Part shown: positions 7,344 to 16,200 of the stretch, piece by piece | How the letters are laid out: each line of letters opens with the position of its first letter | Numbering within the stretch: the first letter of the stretch is position 1 | Source: a virus | DNA: 44,104 bases | IMG/VR virus record: IMGVR_UViG_3300012936_000035 | Span: 1-44,104 of that record | Strand: one strand, 5' to 3' | The notes under the pieces: generated by a model | Seen by the model: only the letters and a program-made list of their open reading frames with translations | Told to the model about the DNA's origin: nothing | Databases searched by the model: none | Position numbers and translations under genes: made by a program

Positions 7344-7689
7344 GAGGGTGCTCTATCTGTTCGACTACCAAGGTACGTTGAGCACCCTTCCTGACCCCTT
7401 ATCTTTCATCGACCACCTGCGGCTGCACGACGCCGAGTGCATCATCGTTGTGATGTCGGGCGGCGCGGTGCCGTCCTCTATCTCGGCCCGTGTCGATGAT
7501 TTCTGGCAGAAGGGCATCACTGTCGCGGCGAAACTCAAGGACAGGATTGCCCGTGATTCCGTGAGCAAGATCGTGCTGTCTGATGACCACGACATCGCCC
7601 GCAAAGCATACCTTCGGTACTCACTCTCGCTGTGTGATGCGGAGTCTGTCTTGCCGTGTGATCTGCCGACCCTGCTTACTGACCGTTGA
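7336..7689 (+). CDS. HAD-like phosphatase-fold protein
   Basis: The ATG follows GGGGGGAGG and overlaps the previous gene by eight bases. The 117-aa product has the HAD motif order. LYLFDYQGTL (7-16) gives the nucleophile Asp10 but has Gln at position 12 where most phosphatases carry the general acid Asp. IIVVMSGG (36-43) supplies motif II Ser41. Lys66 or Lys68 could be motif III, and IVLSDDHDIARKA (79-91) gives Asp83 and Asp84 as motif IV. No cap domain is present. Loss of the second Asp occurs in HAD members with altered chemistry, so activity is uncertain. The 3' end overlaps the convergent endolysin gene by 14 bases. Confidence 0.55.
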   Translation: MGERVLYLFDYQGTLSTLPDPLSFIDHLRLHDAECIIVVMSGGAVPSSISARVDDFWQKGITVAAKLKDRIARDSVSKIVLSDDHDIARKAYLRYSLSLCDAESVLPCDLPTLLTDR

Positions 7690-8533
7690 TCCAATCAAGG
7701 ACGGACTGGTGGTCGATGGCAAGCCGCGCCATGTGGATCTGGCTGGCGTTCTTGGTGCGCTGATCCCACGTCGTTGTGACCCGGTTCTTCCAGTCGTGAG
7801 CGTTGGTGTGCCTGATGGGTCCAAGATTCCAGAACCCAACGCCGTTGAGTCCTGTGCCGCTGGTGTTTGACTCCAGCGTGAGGATCTTGCCTGTGGCTTC
7901 ATCGTAGTCGAGGACGATCCATGAGTGTCCTTTGGGCCACGTCGTGAAGGTCTGGAGCAGGTACACACCGTCCTTCGGCACGGTGCCTTTCGGCTGCATG
8001 ATTCCCTGACCCCACTCGCACACAACGCCGGGACCGTAGCCGTCGTAGACGGACTGATCAGACCCCTTGGCGACCTGCCACTCAAGCCACTGGTCCTTGG
8101 TGAAGGGGCCACCAAAGCCGTTGCCGAGGAAGTAGGCAGTGAACATCGAGCAGTTGGAGTAGGACTCGCCGAGGTACTTGCTGGAGAGGAAGTTGACCCC
8201 CGGAGGGAACTTCGGCATCTGCGCCCCAGACAGCGAGTAGGTCGCGTTCATGGCGGGGCCAAGCAGGGGCGTGAAGTCACTCCAGTCAGCATCCACACCG
8301 TCCCACGTCGTAGGGTCTTCTGTGATCTCGGACCCTTCCAATGCTCCCCATGTGTTCGGACCCACGACGCCGTCAGCGATCAGGCCGTTGGCACTCTGAA
8401 ACGCCTTGACCTGCTTCTCCGTGTTGGGGCCGAAGATTCCGTCCGCCGTGCATGGGTATCCATGCTTGGTGAGGTCTTGCTGGCACAGGACAACATCGCT
8501 TCCTGTGCTTCCCTTGCGGATAGTAGCGGGCAT
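7676..8533 (-). CDS. Endolysin: PG-binding domain plus cysteine peptidase-like domain
   Basis: This is the probable lysis enzyme. Residues 4-65 form a PG_binding_1 (PF01471) domain, with RKGSTGSDVVLCQQ and two DG-GPNT repeats (DGIFGPNTEKQVKAFQ, DGVVGPNTWGAL). Residues 85-285 contain SNCSMFT with candidate nucleophile Cys128, then KGHSWIVLDYD with His203, and LTLESN at 218-223. This is the Cys/His/polar order of NlpC/P60 or CHAP peptidases. There is no signal peptide, so a holin would be needed for release. Start is the ATG six bases after AAGGAGG. That ribosome site lies in a stem-loop described separately. The gene converges on the plus-strand operon. Confidence 0.8.
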   Translation of the reverse strand: MPATIRKGSTGSDVVLCQQDLTKHGYPCTADGIFGPNTEKQVKAFQSANGLIADGVVGPNTWGALEGSEITEDPTTWDGVDADWSDFTPLLGPAMNATYSLSGAQMPKFPPGVNFLSSKYLGESYSNCSMFTAYFLGNGFGGPFTKDQWLEWQVAKGSDQSVYDGYGPGVVCEWGQGIMQPKGTVPKDGVYLLQTFTTWPKGHSWIVLDYDEATGKILTLESNTSGTGLNGVGFWNLGPIRHTNAHDWKNRVTTTWDQRTKNASQIHMARLAIDHQSVLDWINGQ

Positions 8534-8537
8534 GTGG

Positions 8538-8563
8538 AGCCTCCTTGGTAGTAGTGGGAGGCT
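8538..8563 (-). promoter_or_regulatory. Stem-loop burying the endolysin ribosome binding site
   Basis: On the minus-strand transcript AGCCTCC (8563-8557) is perfectly complementary to GGAGGCT (8544-8538), with a 12-base loop. The right arm contains the GGAGG of the endolysin Shine-Dalgarno. Seven GC-rich pairs should hide the site on any transcript that enters from upstream. The pairing is seen directly; its effect on translation is inference. Confidence 0.65.
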
Positions 8564-8568
8564 ATCGA
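8562..8568 (-). promoter_or_regulatory. TATAG-like element before endolysin (TCGATAG)
   Basis: TCGATAG lies 28 bases before the endolysin ATG and partly overlaps the left arm of the stem-loop. It is a weak match to the CCTATAG-type element seen at 31-32 bases before three other genes. Initiation a few bases downstream would delete the left arm. Confidence 0.35.
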
Positions 8569-8572
8569 CGCC

Positions 8573-8905
8573 CTACCGGAGATCCCGCCTCTCAATGGAG
8601 TCAGATGACTTGAAACCTTCGGGGTAGCGCGACTTGAGCTTGGCGATGTTCATCGCGGCGACCTCCTCCAGAGACAGGTTCAACTCGTCGCAGAGGCAAG
8701 CGCAGTACCAGAGCACGTCGCCGATTTCTTTGGCGACGTGATCCCGGTCCAGTTCATGTGAGTGTCCGACCACCTTCTTGATGTAGTCGGCAGTCTCCCC
8801 TGCCTCTCCTGACAACCCCAGCGCGGCTACCGCCAGCCCCAGAGAGGCATCAAGCCGGGTGTTCTTGGTCCGCATCGCAAGCTGCTGGTACTCATCGAAG
8901 TCCAT
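8573..8905 (-). CDS. MazG-like nucleotide pyrophosphohydrolase
   Basis: The 110-aa protein has the all-alpha MazG pattern. GEAGETAD gives Glu34-x-x-Glu37, and EIGDVLWY gives Glu60-x-x-Asp63, which together bind Mg and the nucleotide phosphates. The tail NIAKLKSRYPEGF (86-98) is the usual closing motif of single-domain phage MazG proteins. The reaction would be hydrolysis of NTP or dNTP to NMP and pyrophosphate, possibly acting on (p)ppGpp-linked signalling or dUTP-like substrates; substrate cannot be read from sequence. A GGAGG precedes the ATG by six bases. It lies between the zinc ribbon and the endolysin. Confidence 0.85.
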   Translation of the reverse strand: MDFDEYQQLAMRTKNTRLDASLGLAVAALGLSGEAGETADYIKKVVGHSHELDRDHVAKEIGDVLWYCACLCDELNLSLEEVAAMNIAKLKSRYPEGFKSSDSIERRDLR

Positions 8906-8927
8906 GATTCCTCCAAGTAGACCACCT

Positions 8928-8978
8928 CACCCCCTCCGCAGGGTTGGAATACCATTGAGGACTCCCTGTGAGGGGGTG
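8928..8978 (-). repeat. Inverted repeat before the MazG-like gene
   Basis: CACCCCCTC (8928-8936) and GAGGGGGTG (8970-8978) are perfect inverted copies separated by 33 bases, in the gap between the zinc-ribbon stop and the MazG-like start. The long loop and absent T-run argue against a classical terminator; an attenuator, operator or chance GC-rich pairing are all possible. Confidence 0.3.
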
Positions 8979-9003
8979 GATGGCTACATCACACAACTAC
9001 CCG

Positions 9004-9195
9004 TCACGACGAGTACCCGTCGCTCGCCCAGCCTCCACCCTTGAGCATGAAGGAGGATTGCGAGATCAGTTTCTTGGTCTTCTTCTCGCCGCACTTCTTG
9101 TCGGGGCACGCCTGTGGCTCATCCCGCTCACTGGCTCGCAGAAGTCTCTCAAACTTGATCCCGCACTTTTCGCAGCGGTACTCAAACATGGGCAT
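9004..9195 (-). CDS. FmdB-type zinc-ribbon protein
   Basis: The 63-aa product MPMFEYRCEKCGIKFER has Cys8, Cys11, Cys30 and Cys35 as a four-cysteine zinc ribbon, and ends with the SFMLKGGGWASDGY segment that follows the ribbon in FmdB-type regulatory proteins (PF09723 pattern). It is likely a small cytosolic regulator or adaptor; the family's molecular role is poorly known. The ATG follows GAGGAG; a second ATG at codon 3 is possible. A CATATAG element lies 32 bases upstream and a related direct repeat behind it, so this gene may be the first of its own transcript. Confidence 0.8.
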   Translation of the reverse strand: MPMFEYRCEKCGIKFERLLRASERDEPQACPDKKCGEKKTKKLISQSSFMLKGGGWASDGYSS

Positions 9196-9219
9196 GGGTC
9201 ACTCCTCGGAGGACAATAC

Positions 9220-9256
9220 CCGCGCGACTATATGGTGTTGGGCCGTGTGACTATAC
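9220..9256 (-). repeat. Direct repeat ATATAGTCGCGCGG / GTATAGTCACACGG
   Basis: Two 14-base copies match at 11 of 14 positions and begin 23 bases apart (9233 and 9256 on the minus strand), about two helical turns. The downstream copy contains the CATATAG element. The arrangement fits either two polymerase contacts or an operator pair for a regulator. Confidence 0.4.
9228..9234 (-). promoter_or_regulatory. Candidate late promoter element CATATAG
   Basis: CATATAG lies exactly 32 bases before the zinc-ribbon ATG, in a 106-base gene-free gap. The same distance is seen for CCTATAG before the tape measure gene and 31 for CCTATAC before the tail tube gene. Assignment as a promoter is inferred from recurrence and spacing. 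Confidence 0.45.
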
Positions 9257-9280
9257 GAAGCCGGGGCGCTCTGCCGATCT

Positions 9281-9297
9281 ACGACAACGCTTGTCGT
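9281..9297 (-). terminator. Stem-loop just after a stop codon (no T-run)
   Basis: ACGACAA CGC TTGTCGT is a perfect 7-bp stem with a 3-base loop, starting five bases after the stop of the upstream minus-strand gene. No T-run follows, so it may be a factor-dependent terminator, an RNA-processing or 3'-protecting hairpin rather than a classical intrinsic terminator. Confidence 0.4.
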
Positions 9298-9301
9298 GGG
9301 A

Positions 9302-9538
9302 TCACCCTTTCCCTTGGTTCTTGAAGTAGTCGGACGGGCTGTCTTTCTTGCAGTGGGGGGATTCGGGGTTCTTGTACTTGCAGTACCTCGACCACGCCAC
9401 AGCCCACGCCTCACTCTCGGAGAGGCCCTGTTCCTTGCCCTCGTCAACGTACCGCTCGACGTTCTTGGGGAGGTTCTTCGCGGTTCTTGTCCCGGTCGAG
9501 TGAAGCAGAGCAACCTTGTGGTGGCTGGGTCGAGGCAT
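9302..9538 (-). CDS. Small conserved-motif phage protein (78 aa)
   Basis: The ATG giving MPRPSHHKVALLHSTG is chosen because AAGGAG lies nine bases upstream; an in-frame GTG 11 codons earlier would place that ribosome site inside the gene. The core SESEAWAVAWSRYCKYKNP and the following SPHCKK form a compact Trp/Tyr/Cys motif that I recall from several unrelated phage proteins, without known function. Two cysteines and His residues could bind a metal. The gene is followed by a stem-loop. Function unknown. Confidence 0.7.
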   Translation of the reverse strand: MPRPSHHKVALLHSTGTRTAKNLPKNVERYVDEGKEQGLSESEAWAVAWSRYCKYKNPESPHCKKDSPSDYFKNQGKG

Positions 9539-9652
9539 CAGGTTCTCTCCTTCATCACAGACAACGAACACAGTGACAACTGTTCAGCACTTCTGGTTCT
9601 ATAGACCCGATATTGGACCCGTGACCACAGGGGATCACACACCGGGATTTCT

Positions 9653-10447
9653 TCAGAGGGCGTTGTTGTCATCACCCGGAAGATCATCCATGAGCATCGG
9701 GAACTGACCCAGTGTCTCACCAGCCGGGTTCGTGATGGGTACTCGCCCATCCTCGTCAGCCTGATTCCAGATGGCGTCGATGGTGTAGACCAGCACCGGA
9801 ACACTGTGCCCGTCTTGAAACCTGTCCGTGGTGTAGATGGCTCGCATTCCCTCACCACGCACAGATCCAACCATCATTTCTCGTTCCTGCTCCAACTGCT
9901 CGTACAGGTCCGAGAGCTTGATGATGCGTTCCTCAAGCAAGATGCGCTTGTGGTACATCTCCTTGATCGTCCACCGCCTCAACAGGTCCATGTTCGCGGC
10001 GATGATCTCGCTCTGGGTTTCCCGTGTACCGCCGACGCGAGAGGGCTTGTACTTCTCGATGTTGGAGTCCGAGTCCCGCTCCTGTCCTTGCAGGGAGTAG
10101 GTCATGCCCTTCGGATAGGCGAACCCCCTGCCGGGGCACTCCGTGTCATTGGAGTAGAGGAACATGCTGATGTCGAAGGGATTGCCACCGAGGGCGATGT
10201 ACGCTTGCACCAGCTTGGCGAGAGCACAAGTAGGATTCCCGTCGATGACGATCCCCGTTCGCACTTGGTTGACTTCTTCTGTCTCTTCGTCACGCCCGTA
10301 GAGGATGCGAACCCTCCCAATGCGCCTCTGTTCAGCCAAGATCATGGCCTCCCGTGCGCCCACGTCCCGCCGTTCCTCAAGTACGAACTGGCGCAGCACC
10401 CGCCACTGGGTGAACCGCATGGTGTCGAGGGATGAGAACGAAGGCAT
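9653..10447 (-). CDS. Probable virion-associated hypothetical protein (264 aa)
   Basis: The product begins MPSFSSLDTMRFTQWRVLRQ. It has a mixed alpha/beta region to about residue 125 and a Glu/Arg-rich helical stretch (IKEMYHKRILLEERIIKLSD) at about residues 160-190, likely a coiled coil. A beta-rich C-terminus ends in an acidic tail. Its start follows the stop of the 847-aa gene after one base (TGACATG), so the two are translationally coupled and it probably belongs to the same baseplate or tail-fibre assembly. No family recognised. Confidence 0.65.
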   Translation of the reverse strand: MPSFSSLDTMRFTQWRVLRQFVLEERRDVGAREAMILAEQRRIGRVRILYGRDEETEEVNQVRTGIVIDGNPTCALAKLVQAYIALGGNPFDISMFLYSNDTECPGRGFAYPKGMTYSLQGQERDSDSNIEKYKPSRVGGTRETQSEIIAANMDLLRRWTIKEMYHKRILLEERIIKLSDLYEQLEQEREMMVGSVRGEGMRAIYTTDRFQDGHSVPVLVYTIDAIWNQADEDGRVPITNPAGETLGQFPMLMDDLPGDDNNAL

Positions 10448-10448
10448 G

Positions 10449-12992
10449 TCAGTCGTCTCCCCCGCCGCCCAGCAGCAGCGCGATGGTTTCCAGTAGGACC
10501 GCTGGCAGTCCGCCGAACAAGATCACAGCCCCTCCACCGTAGGTGGCGAGATCGCTGGGAGGCTTGTTCCCCGACGTGACCAGCGCCGACGCGATGCCGT
10601 CCGTGCCGTTCTCGACCAAAACCAGACCGGAGAAGGACGGGAGGTCGAACAGAGTCAGGGCCTTGAGCAACGCCCGAATCTTCTCGATGAGGGCTTGTAG
10701 CTGGAAGATACGAGCTTGGATGCCCTCGATGTAAGCCACAATCTTGTCGATGATCCCCTGCAAACCATCAAGGATGGCGAGCAGGAACGCCTCGATGTCC
10801 GTGAGTAGGGTGTCCAGCGGGGCGAGCGCCTTGTCGAGAAATCTGATCGCGGTCCACTGTCCCGATGGCAGTTGAACCCCAAGCGAGCCGTGGATCTGGA
10901 GCAGCGTGGCTACTGACCTCAACAACTCCCCACCGTCCGCATCTACAAGCAGGCTGCGGACGTAGGACACACTGACGAAACTATCCCCTCCCGAAGTGAA
11001 GGGATCCTGCCACAACACAGGGCAGTAGTCGGAGTAGCCTTCCCCGACGATGAAGCGAGAACCCGTTCTGGGTTTCCTGACGGGGAACGCGGGTTCCCTT
11101 CGGAGCCATAGGTTTTCCCATGTCGGCGTATCGACGTAAGCCGGTGGGTTTCGCAGGAGGATGATCGATCTCAATGGCCCACCATCAGCCCAGTTCGCAG
11201 GGGTGGCGGCGTATCCGAAGTGCGCGGCTTCGGAGTCAAACCGACCATCAGTCAGAGTCGCGAGTATCCCCGTCGATGGAAGGTTGGCGTCCACAGTGTC
11301 CCAAGCAAAGTCGTTGATCGCGCTGACCTCGTCGCTCACCGCTTCCAGCATTGACTCCGAAGGCTTGTAGGTCATCAACATCTCGTCCGCGACCTTCTCC
11401 ACATTGGTGAGGATGATGTTGGAGAACGTGGTCGGGTCGGGCGCATCGGAGAAGTCGATCCCGAACGTCAACTTCTGGAGCAGATCCTTCGCGAACCCCT
11501 CCAGCCCGGTCGCAAACCCTTGGGCGTAGGTGTTGTCCGTGGGACTCCGCTCTCCGGTCGTGTCGTTCACGGGTTCCTCGACAAGATCAGGACGAACCAG
11601 AACCATCACCAACAGTGCCGCCTTCAAGGCGTCTTGGTACTCCAACTGGGATGCTGTCGGGAATGACACCTTCACAGGCTCGGACGCCTTGCCGTATGTC
11701 CCAGTCGCATCCGAACTACCGGGGTTGAGCACCGTGCCTGTTGATCCCACCACGTCTTCGTTGGTGATTTTGTAGAGGTTCCCTACACCGCTGCCGGGTT
11801 CAATCAAGGTCGGTGCCCTCGACGTGCCTCCCAGCGAGTAGAGGTTCACGAACTCCTTGGAGACAGGGCGCACACGGATGTAGAAGGTGTCTGCGGGAGA
11901 GAAGTCACCCCTGTCGAAAGCCTCTGGGAGATCGTCCTTCTTGAGTGTGCATGAGTACGACGACGATGCGGGCAGAAGACCAGCGAGGGGAACCGTGAAG
12001 AAGTACGTCGCGGCCCCGCCAGAGACACCGAAGTTTTCGATATGCTTGATGAATACTTCGGGGGCTATGAGAGGCGTGTTCTGGTCGAGTGAGAGGACCA
12101 GCTTTGCGGCGTGTGGGTTGTTCTCTACGTTGAAGAAGACCTCCGGTGAAGCTCCGAACCCGAGATCACTCATGCCGCCGTACAGACGCAACTCTGTTCC
12201 GTCGATGGGGTCCACACCAGCGAGGGCGCGGATGGGCAGGTTCTCCACCCTCTGTGAGTTCTCACGGTCTGGCATGAACGCCCGAACACCGAACCCATCA
12301 GGCACGGTGGAGACATGGACGAGGAAGCCCTTGGGGGCCTTGCTGAACGGTGTGCCCGTGCTGGGCATCGTCCATGACAGGGTGACCGCATCCGGCCCCG
12401 TTGTGACCTTGCTGGCTCCCACAAAGGTCGATGGCTTCGCTCCGTAGATACCCAACTTCGCGTCCGGCGTCGTGGGCGCGGCGAAGGGCGCGGCTCTGCT
12501 CTGCTCGCGGTTCCCGAAGAAGGCTTTGATGCGACGAATCAACTCAAGCAGGGCGGGAAGGTCACCCGATGAGATGTAGGCGAACAGAGCGACGACGGCA
12601 GAAGCCGAGGACAGGTCTGGTCGAGTGGGATCAGTCCTGTCCAGAAGCCGGTGGAGCATCCGCTTTTCGTACTCTGTGTAGCCGCCCAACAACCGCTGCG
12701 AGAGGTTCACAGGCTGAAGGGTGATCAAGTCGGAGTCGTCCGCGATGTACAGACCTGCTTGTCGAAGATCACTGATGATCTGGCGAATCTCCGCGATGAT
12801 GGCTTCGATGATCGCCCGAATGGGGTTGAGCAACCCAATGAGGAACGCCTTGACGATGTTCAAGATGAACTGCACGACGTTGAGGATCGCGATCAAGAAC
12901 GCCAGCACCGAGTCAATCGTCGCGATGACCGCGTTGACTGGCTCCAGAATCGGGTCCAGACTCACCTCTACTGTGGTCCAGTCGTTCGCCAT
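10449..12992 (-). CDS. Large baseplate/tail-associated protein, helical ends (847 aa)
   Basis: Not a recognised family, but the layout is distinctive. Residues 12-77 are an Ile/Leu-rich amphipathic helical region (for example FLIAILNVVQFILNIVKAFL). Residues 726-778 form a similar region (FLLAILDGLQGIIDKIVAYI). A probable fibronectin-III-like beta domain starts near residue 185 (VTLSWTMPSTG, KGFLVHVSTVPDGFG). The middle is beta-rich. The C-terminus ends in a Gly/Leu-rich hydrophobic stretch (LPAVLLETIALLLGGGGDD). The position after the giant structural protein suggests a baseplate or fibre-attachment component; the hydrophobic ends could interact with membrane or with each other. The start directly abuts the upstream stop. 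Confidence 0.6.
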   Translation of the reverse strand: MANDWTTVEVSLDPILEPVNAVIATIDSVLAFLIAILNVVQFILNIVKAFLIGLLNPIRAIIEAIIAEIRQIISDLRQAGLYIADDSDLITLQPVNLSQRLLGGYTEYEKRMLHRLLDRTDPTRPDLSSASAVVALFAYISSGDLPALLELIRRIKAFFGNREQSRAAPFAAPTTPDAKLGIYGAKPSTFVGASKVTTGPDAVTLSWTMPSTGTPFSKAPKGFLVHVSTVPDGFGVRAFMPDRENSQRVENLPIRALAGVDPIDGTELRLYGGMSDLGFGASPEVFFNVENNPHAAKLVLSLDQNTPLIAPEVFIKHIENFGVSGGAATYFFTVPLAGLLPASSSYSCTLKKDDLPEAFDRGDFSPADTFYIRVRPVSKEFVNLYSLGGTSRAPTLIEPGSGVGNLYKITNEDVVGSTGTVLNPGSSDATGTYGKASEPVKVSFPTASQLEYQDALKAALLVMVLVRPDLVEEPVNDTTGERSPTDNTYAQGFATGLEGFAKDLLQKLTFGIDFSDAPDPTTFSNIILTNVEKVADEMLMTYKPSESMLEAVSDEVSAINDFAWDTVDANLPSTGILATLTDGRFDSEAAHFGYAATPANWADGGPLRSIILLRNPPAYVDTPTWENLWLRREPAFPVRKPRTGSRFIVGEGYSDYCPVLWQDPFTSGGDSFVSVSYVRSLLVDADGGELLRSVATLLQIHGSLGVQLPSGQWTAIRFLDKALAPLDTLLTDIEAFLLAILDGLQGIIDKIVAYIEGIQARIFQLQALIEKIRALLKALTLFDLPSFSGLVLVENGTDGIASALVTSGNKPPSDLATYGGGAVILFGGLPAVLLETIALLLGGGGDD

Positions 12993-13223
12993 CTACTGAC
13001 CCCCGCCGTTCTTGATGCGCTGGAGGGCCACATGAAGGTCTGCCACACGCTGCTTGTCCTGCTCTACTTGGTCAACCAGCAAAGCCTCGATCTTGCGTAA
13101 GGCTTCCTTCTGCCGCTTCACGACAGGAGGTTCCACGCTCGTCTGTCGCTTGGTCGGACCCCACCCATCCCCCACAGGGATGCCCGCCTCTTTCAGCCTC
13201 TCTTTGATTTCTTCCGGGGTCAT
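12993..13223 (-). CDS. Small coiled-coil protein (76 aa)
   Basis: The product begins MTPEEIKERLKEAGIPVGDG and then has a basic linker (TKRQTSVEPPVVKRQ). A heptad-patterned helix follows over about residues 40-70 (ALRKIEALLVDQVEQDKQRV). The N-terminal EEIKERLKEAGIPVG resembles a short helix-extension element, but no DNA-binding motif is visible. AGGAGAGG precedes the ATG. It sits between two very large structural genes and may be an assembly partner. Confidence 0.75.
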   Translation of the reverse strand: MTPEEIKERLKEAGIPVGDGWGPTKRQTSVEPPVVKRQKEALRKIEALLVDQVEQDKQRVADLHVALQRIKNGGGQ

Positions 13224-13263
13224 GCGAAACCTCTCCTACTCACAGCGTACAGCCACACTACCG

Positions 13264-16200
13264 TCAGGAAGACTCGTCCAGAGCCTTCTGTCGGGCCAAC
13301 TGCTCACGCTGCTTCCGAAGACGTGATCCCAGACTCCCCGCCGCTCGGTTCGCCGTCTGGATCGACCCGTCCGTGCGGTTGGCCCGGAAAGAGAGCCACG
13401 AATACCGCTGCTGCCGGAATCTGTCGTCCAAGTCGAGCACATCCTCAATGAGATCAGGAAGCACAGGACGCTGGCCGAACCCATCCACAGCGAAGTTGGT
13501 GTACCCGAGTGGGTCGAGCCGGGAGTCCAGCACCCAGAATCGACGGTCGAGCACCGAGAGACACTGGGAGTTGTTCGCGAAGGGGGTCGAGGCGACCAGA
13601 CCTTGCAGGCTTGTCGCCGCGATGTTGTGCAGAACTCCGAGGCCAGCGGTCGGGTCCGTGTTCGACCCGATGTCCTTGATGTGGTCGTCCCGCTGGAAGA
13701 CGTAGTAGTCGCCACCCTGTGAGTAGACCGTGTTCAAAGATCCGATCCATGAGAGCATCCGCTCCCGCATGAACAGCACCAGTTCCACAGCGTCCTGCGA
13801 GAACACCGGATTGGGACGGATGATCTTGTAGGCGAAGGGCTGGATGGACTTTTCGGCGTTTGCTCCTGTGCGGGACAGGAACGAGTTGCCCACAGCAGGG
13901 GCCGTGGGTCGGAGGGCCTGCTGGTCTTCCGCCCCGTTGTTCACGATGGGCATGACGACGTACTCGGCCCCAGCATTCCCGAACTTGGTTCCGTCTGTGA
14001 AGCGGGAACTTCCATCCACTGTCAGGGTCGCACCCGAAGGTGCAGCCGCCACACGGTAGAAGCCACGGTTGTCGTCCAACTTGCTCGGTGATCCCGTGTC
14101 GTGGATTGCCCCACGCTCAATGACAGAGGTGTCCCCTACAGGACGTGCCCCGAACTCGGTGTCTGTGTAGAGCTTTCCTGCCGGGTCCACGATGATGTAG
14201 TCGTTCTCGGCTACCGCCTCCCCGGTCTGCGCTGCGGTGGCCGTAGTCCAGTCCGTGACTCCAGAGTCACCCAACTCATTGACAGTGGTGACCTCCCCTC
14301 CGTTCTCGGTGGGTGAAGTGCGCGGCACAAACCGCTGGAAGACCACCTTGTCCGTGATGAGGTCAAGCAACTGCTCGTTGCTCTGCTCATGGGGCACGAT
14401 GGCCTGCTCCAAGTAGACCTCAAACACTGCTCCTGCTGGGATCACCTCGGTCAGCCCCGGTCGCCGCAGTTTCAGCGTCACGGGATCCACAACCTTCTGG
14501 ATTTCTGCTGTGTCAATCAGTGCTCTCTCCCCCGTCGTGGGGTTGAGGCTGAACACCCGAAGCACGTCACCGGAGTTGATGTTCACGTCGGGGTTGTCGA
14601 AGGCACCGAGGTTGGTGGCCTTGGGATAGGTGGCCCCGATCTGGGCGATGAACTCCCGAGAGGAAGCCGTGTAGGAGTTGACCTGACCCCGCCTGATCTC
14701 GTAGGCGAAGCGCAGAGGATCAAGCCCCGCGACCACCTTGTCAGCCTGTTCGTGGAACCGGCGAATCCGGCGCACGGTGAACCTGACATCCTCCTTGCCC
14801 ACACCCGGAGCAGGGGAGAAGGCGTCGTCGTAGTCGCGCATCCCGATCTGGTCCACGGAAGCCGCAGTGTACGAGGCAGATACGACGTGGGGGATGGTCT
14901 GTCCGAGGTTGCCGACCGGAACTGGTGTGCTCGGCTCCAAGAACACACCAGCCAGCGCGTAGAAGGTTCCGGTGCCGCCAGAGAGCGCACTCGCCGCACG
15001 GATACGGTCGGAGGGAAGGAAACATCCGAGCTTTGGGTTGACCGGAGAAATCGTCGCGGTGCTGGCGAAGTGGATGTCCTTCCACTTCGCGTCATTCAAC
15101 TCGGCCACAGTCATGTAGGTGGGCACACCCGTCACTGGTGGTGAGAGGCCAAGGGCAAGGCTGTCCGCCGAGTAGATGGGGGTACTGCGCTCGGCGTTGA
15201 ACGCGAGGCTGTCGTTTGGTGCTGCTGGTACGTTGATCCCGATCCTGTTTGCGGTGGGCAGCGTGGTGGTGACCCGCTGAAGTCCTCCGGTCACTGGCAC
15301 TGCGGTGAACGTCTCGTCACCGTTGCCGTTGGGGTGGGTGGACCCGATGCGGATAGACCGGAAGCCTCCCACACACGCCAATCCTGTGGGTTCCTCCTTG
15401 TATCCCACACAGTTGTTCTTCGGCAGGTTTTCAGCCAGTTGGCGGATAGGGATGTAGACCATCCCCGACACCTTCACGTTTCGCTGTGCCTTCCCGATGA
15501 AGATGTTGTTTGCGACCACGGCACCGTGGGCGTCCCTTGCGTCGGAGATCCCGGTGAAGGTTGCTGCTCCCGTGTCGGGGTTGATGGTGATGCCCGTGTA
15601 TTCAGCGGAGTAGACCGCGTTTGCATCTACCGTCCATGTGGTCGAGGTTGTGTTGAAGGTCGCGTAGTTGTCCTTGATGATCAAGTAGATGCGCCCTGCG
15701 CTCGCCCACGCATGGCCGGTGGGAGAAGTCGCAGCAACCGCCAGAGGGGTCGTGGTGATGCTCTCCGAACCACCTGTGGTCACACTGGAGATGACGCTTG
15801 GGAAGGAGAGGTCGAACGCCTGCTCCTTCCCAGCATCCGCCTGTGGAGCCTCCTGACGAATCCTCGTCGTGTCGAGGGCAGTACCAGTTGGTTCAACCGC
15901 ATGTCGCACCAAGTAGGTGCCTGTCTTGACCGCGCCAGAGTTGGCCGTCTTCCCACCCTCGATGATGAAGGCGTCTCCCGGCTCGACGTTGCTGATGGAG
16001 CCAAAGGTTGAGTGCGTGGCGTCCTGCTGGACCCATGTGCGGTGACCGAAGGTTCCGAACTTGTCGAAGCTGACCCCTGTTCCCGACAAGATCACGCTCG
16101 TCTTTCCAGCGTCGGACGACGCCGCAGCGCCGAACTTGATCCCCGTGAGGTCAGATGCGTCCAGTGGGGTGTTGCCGTTCTTCTCCCACGGCATGACCTT

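Noticed and set aside
8928-8978. 9-bp inverted repeat as an intrinsic terminator
   Set aside because: The 33-base loop and lack of a T-run make it unlikely as a terminator, so it is listed only as an inverted repeat.
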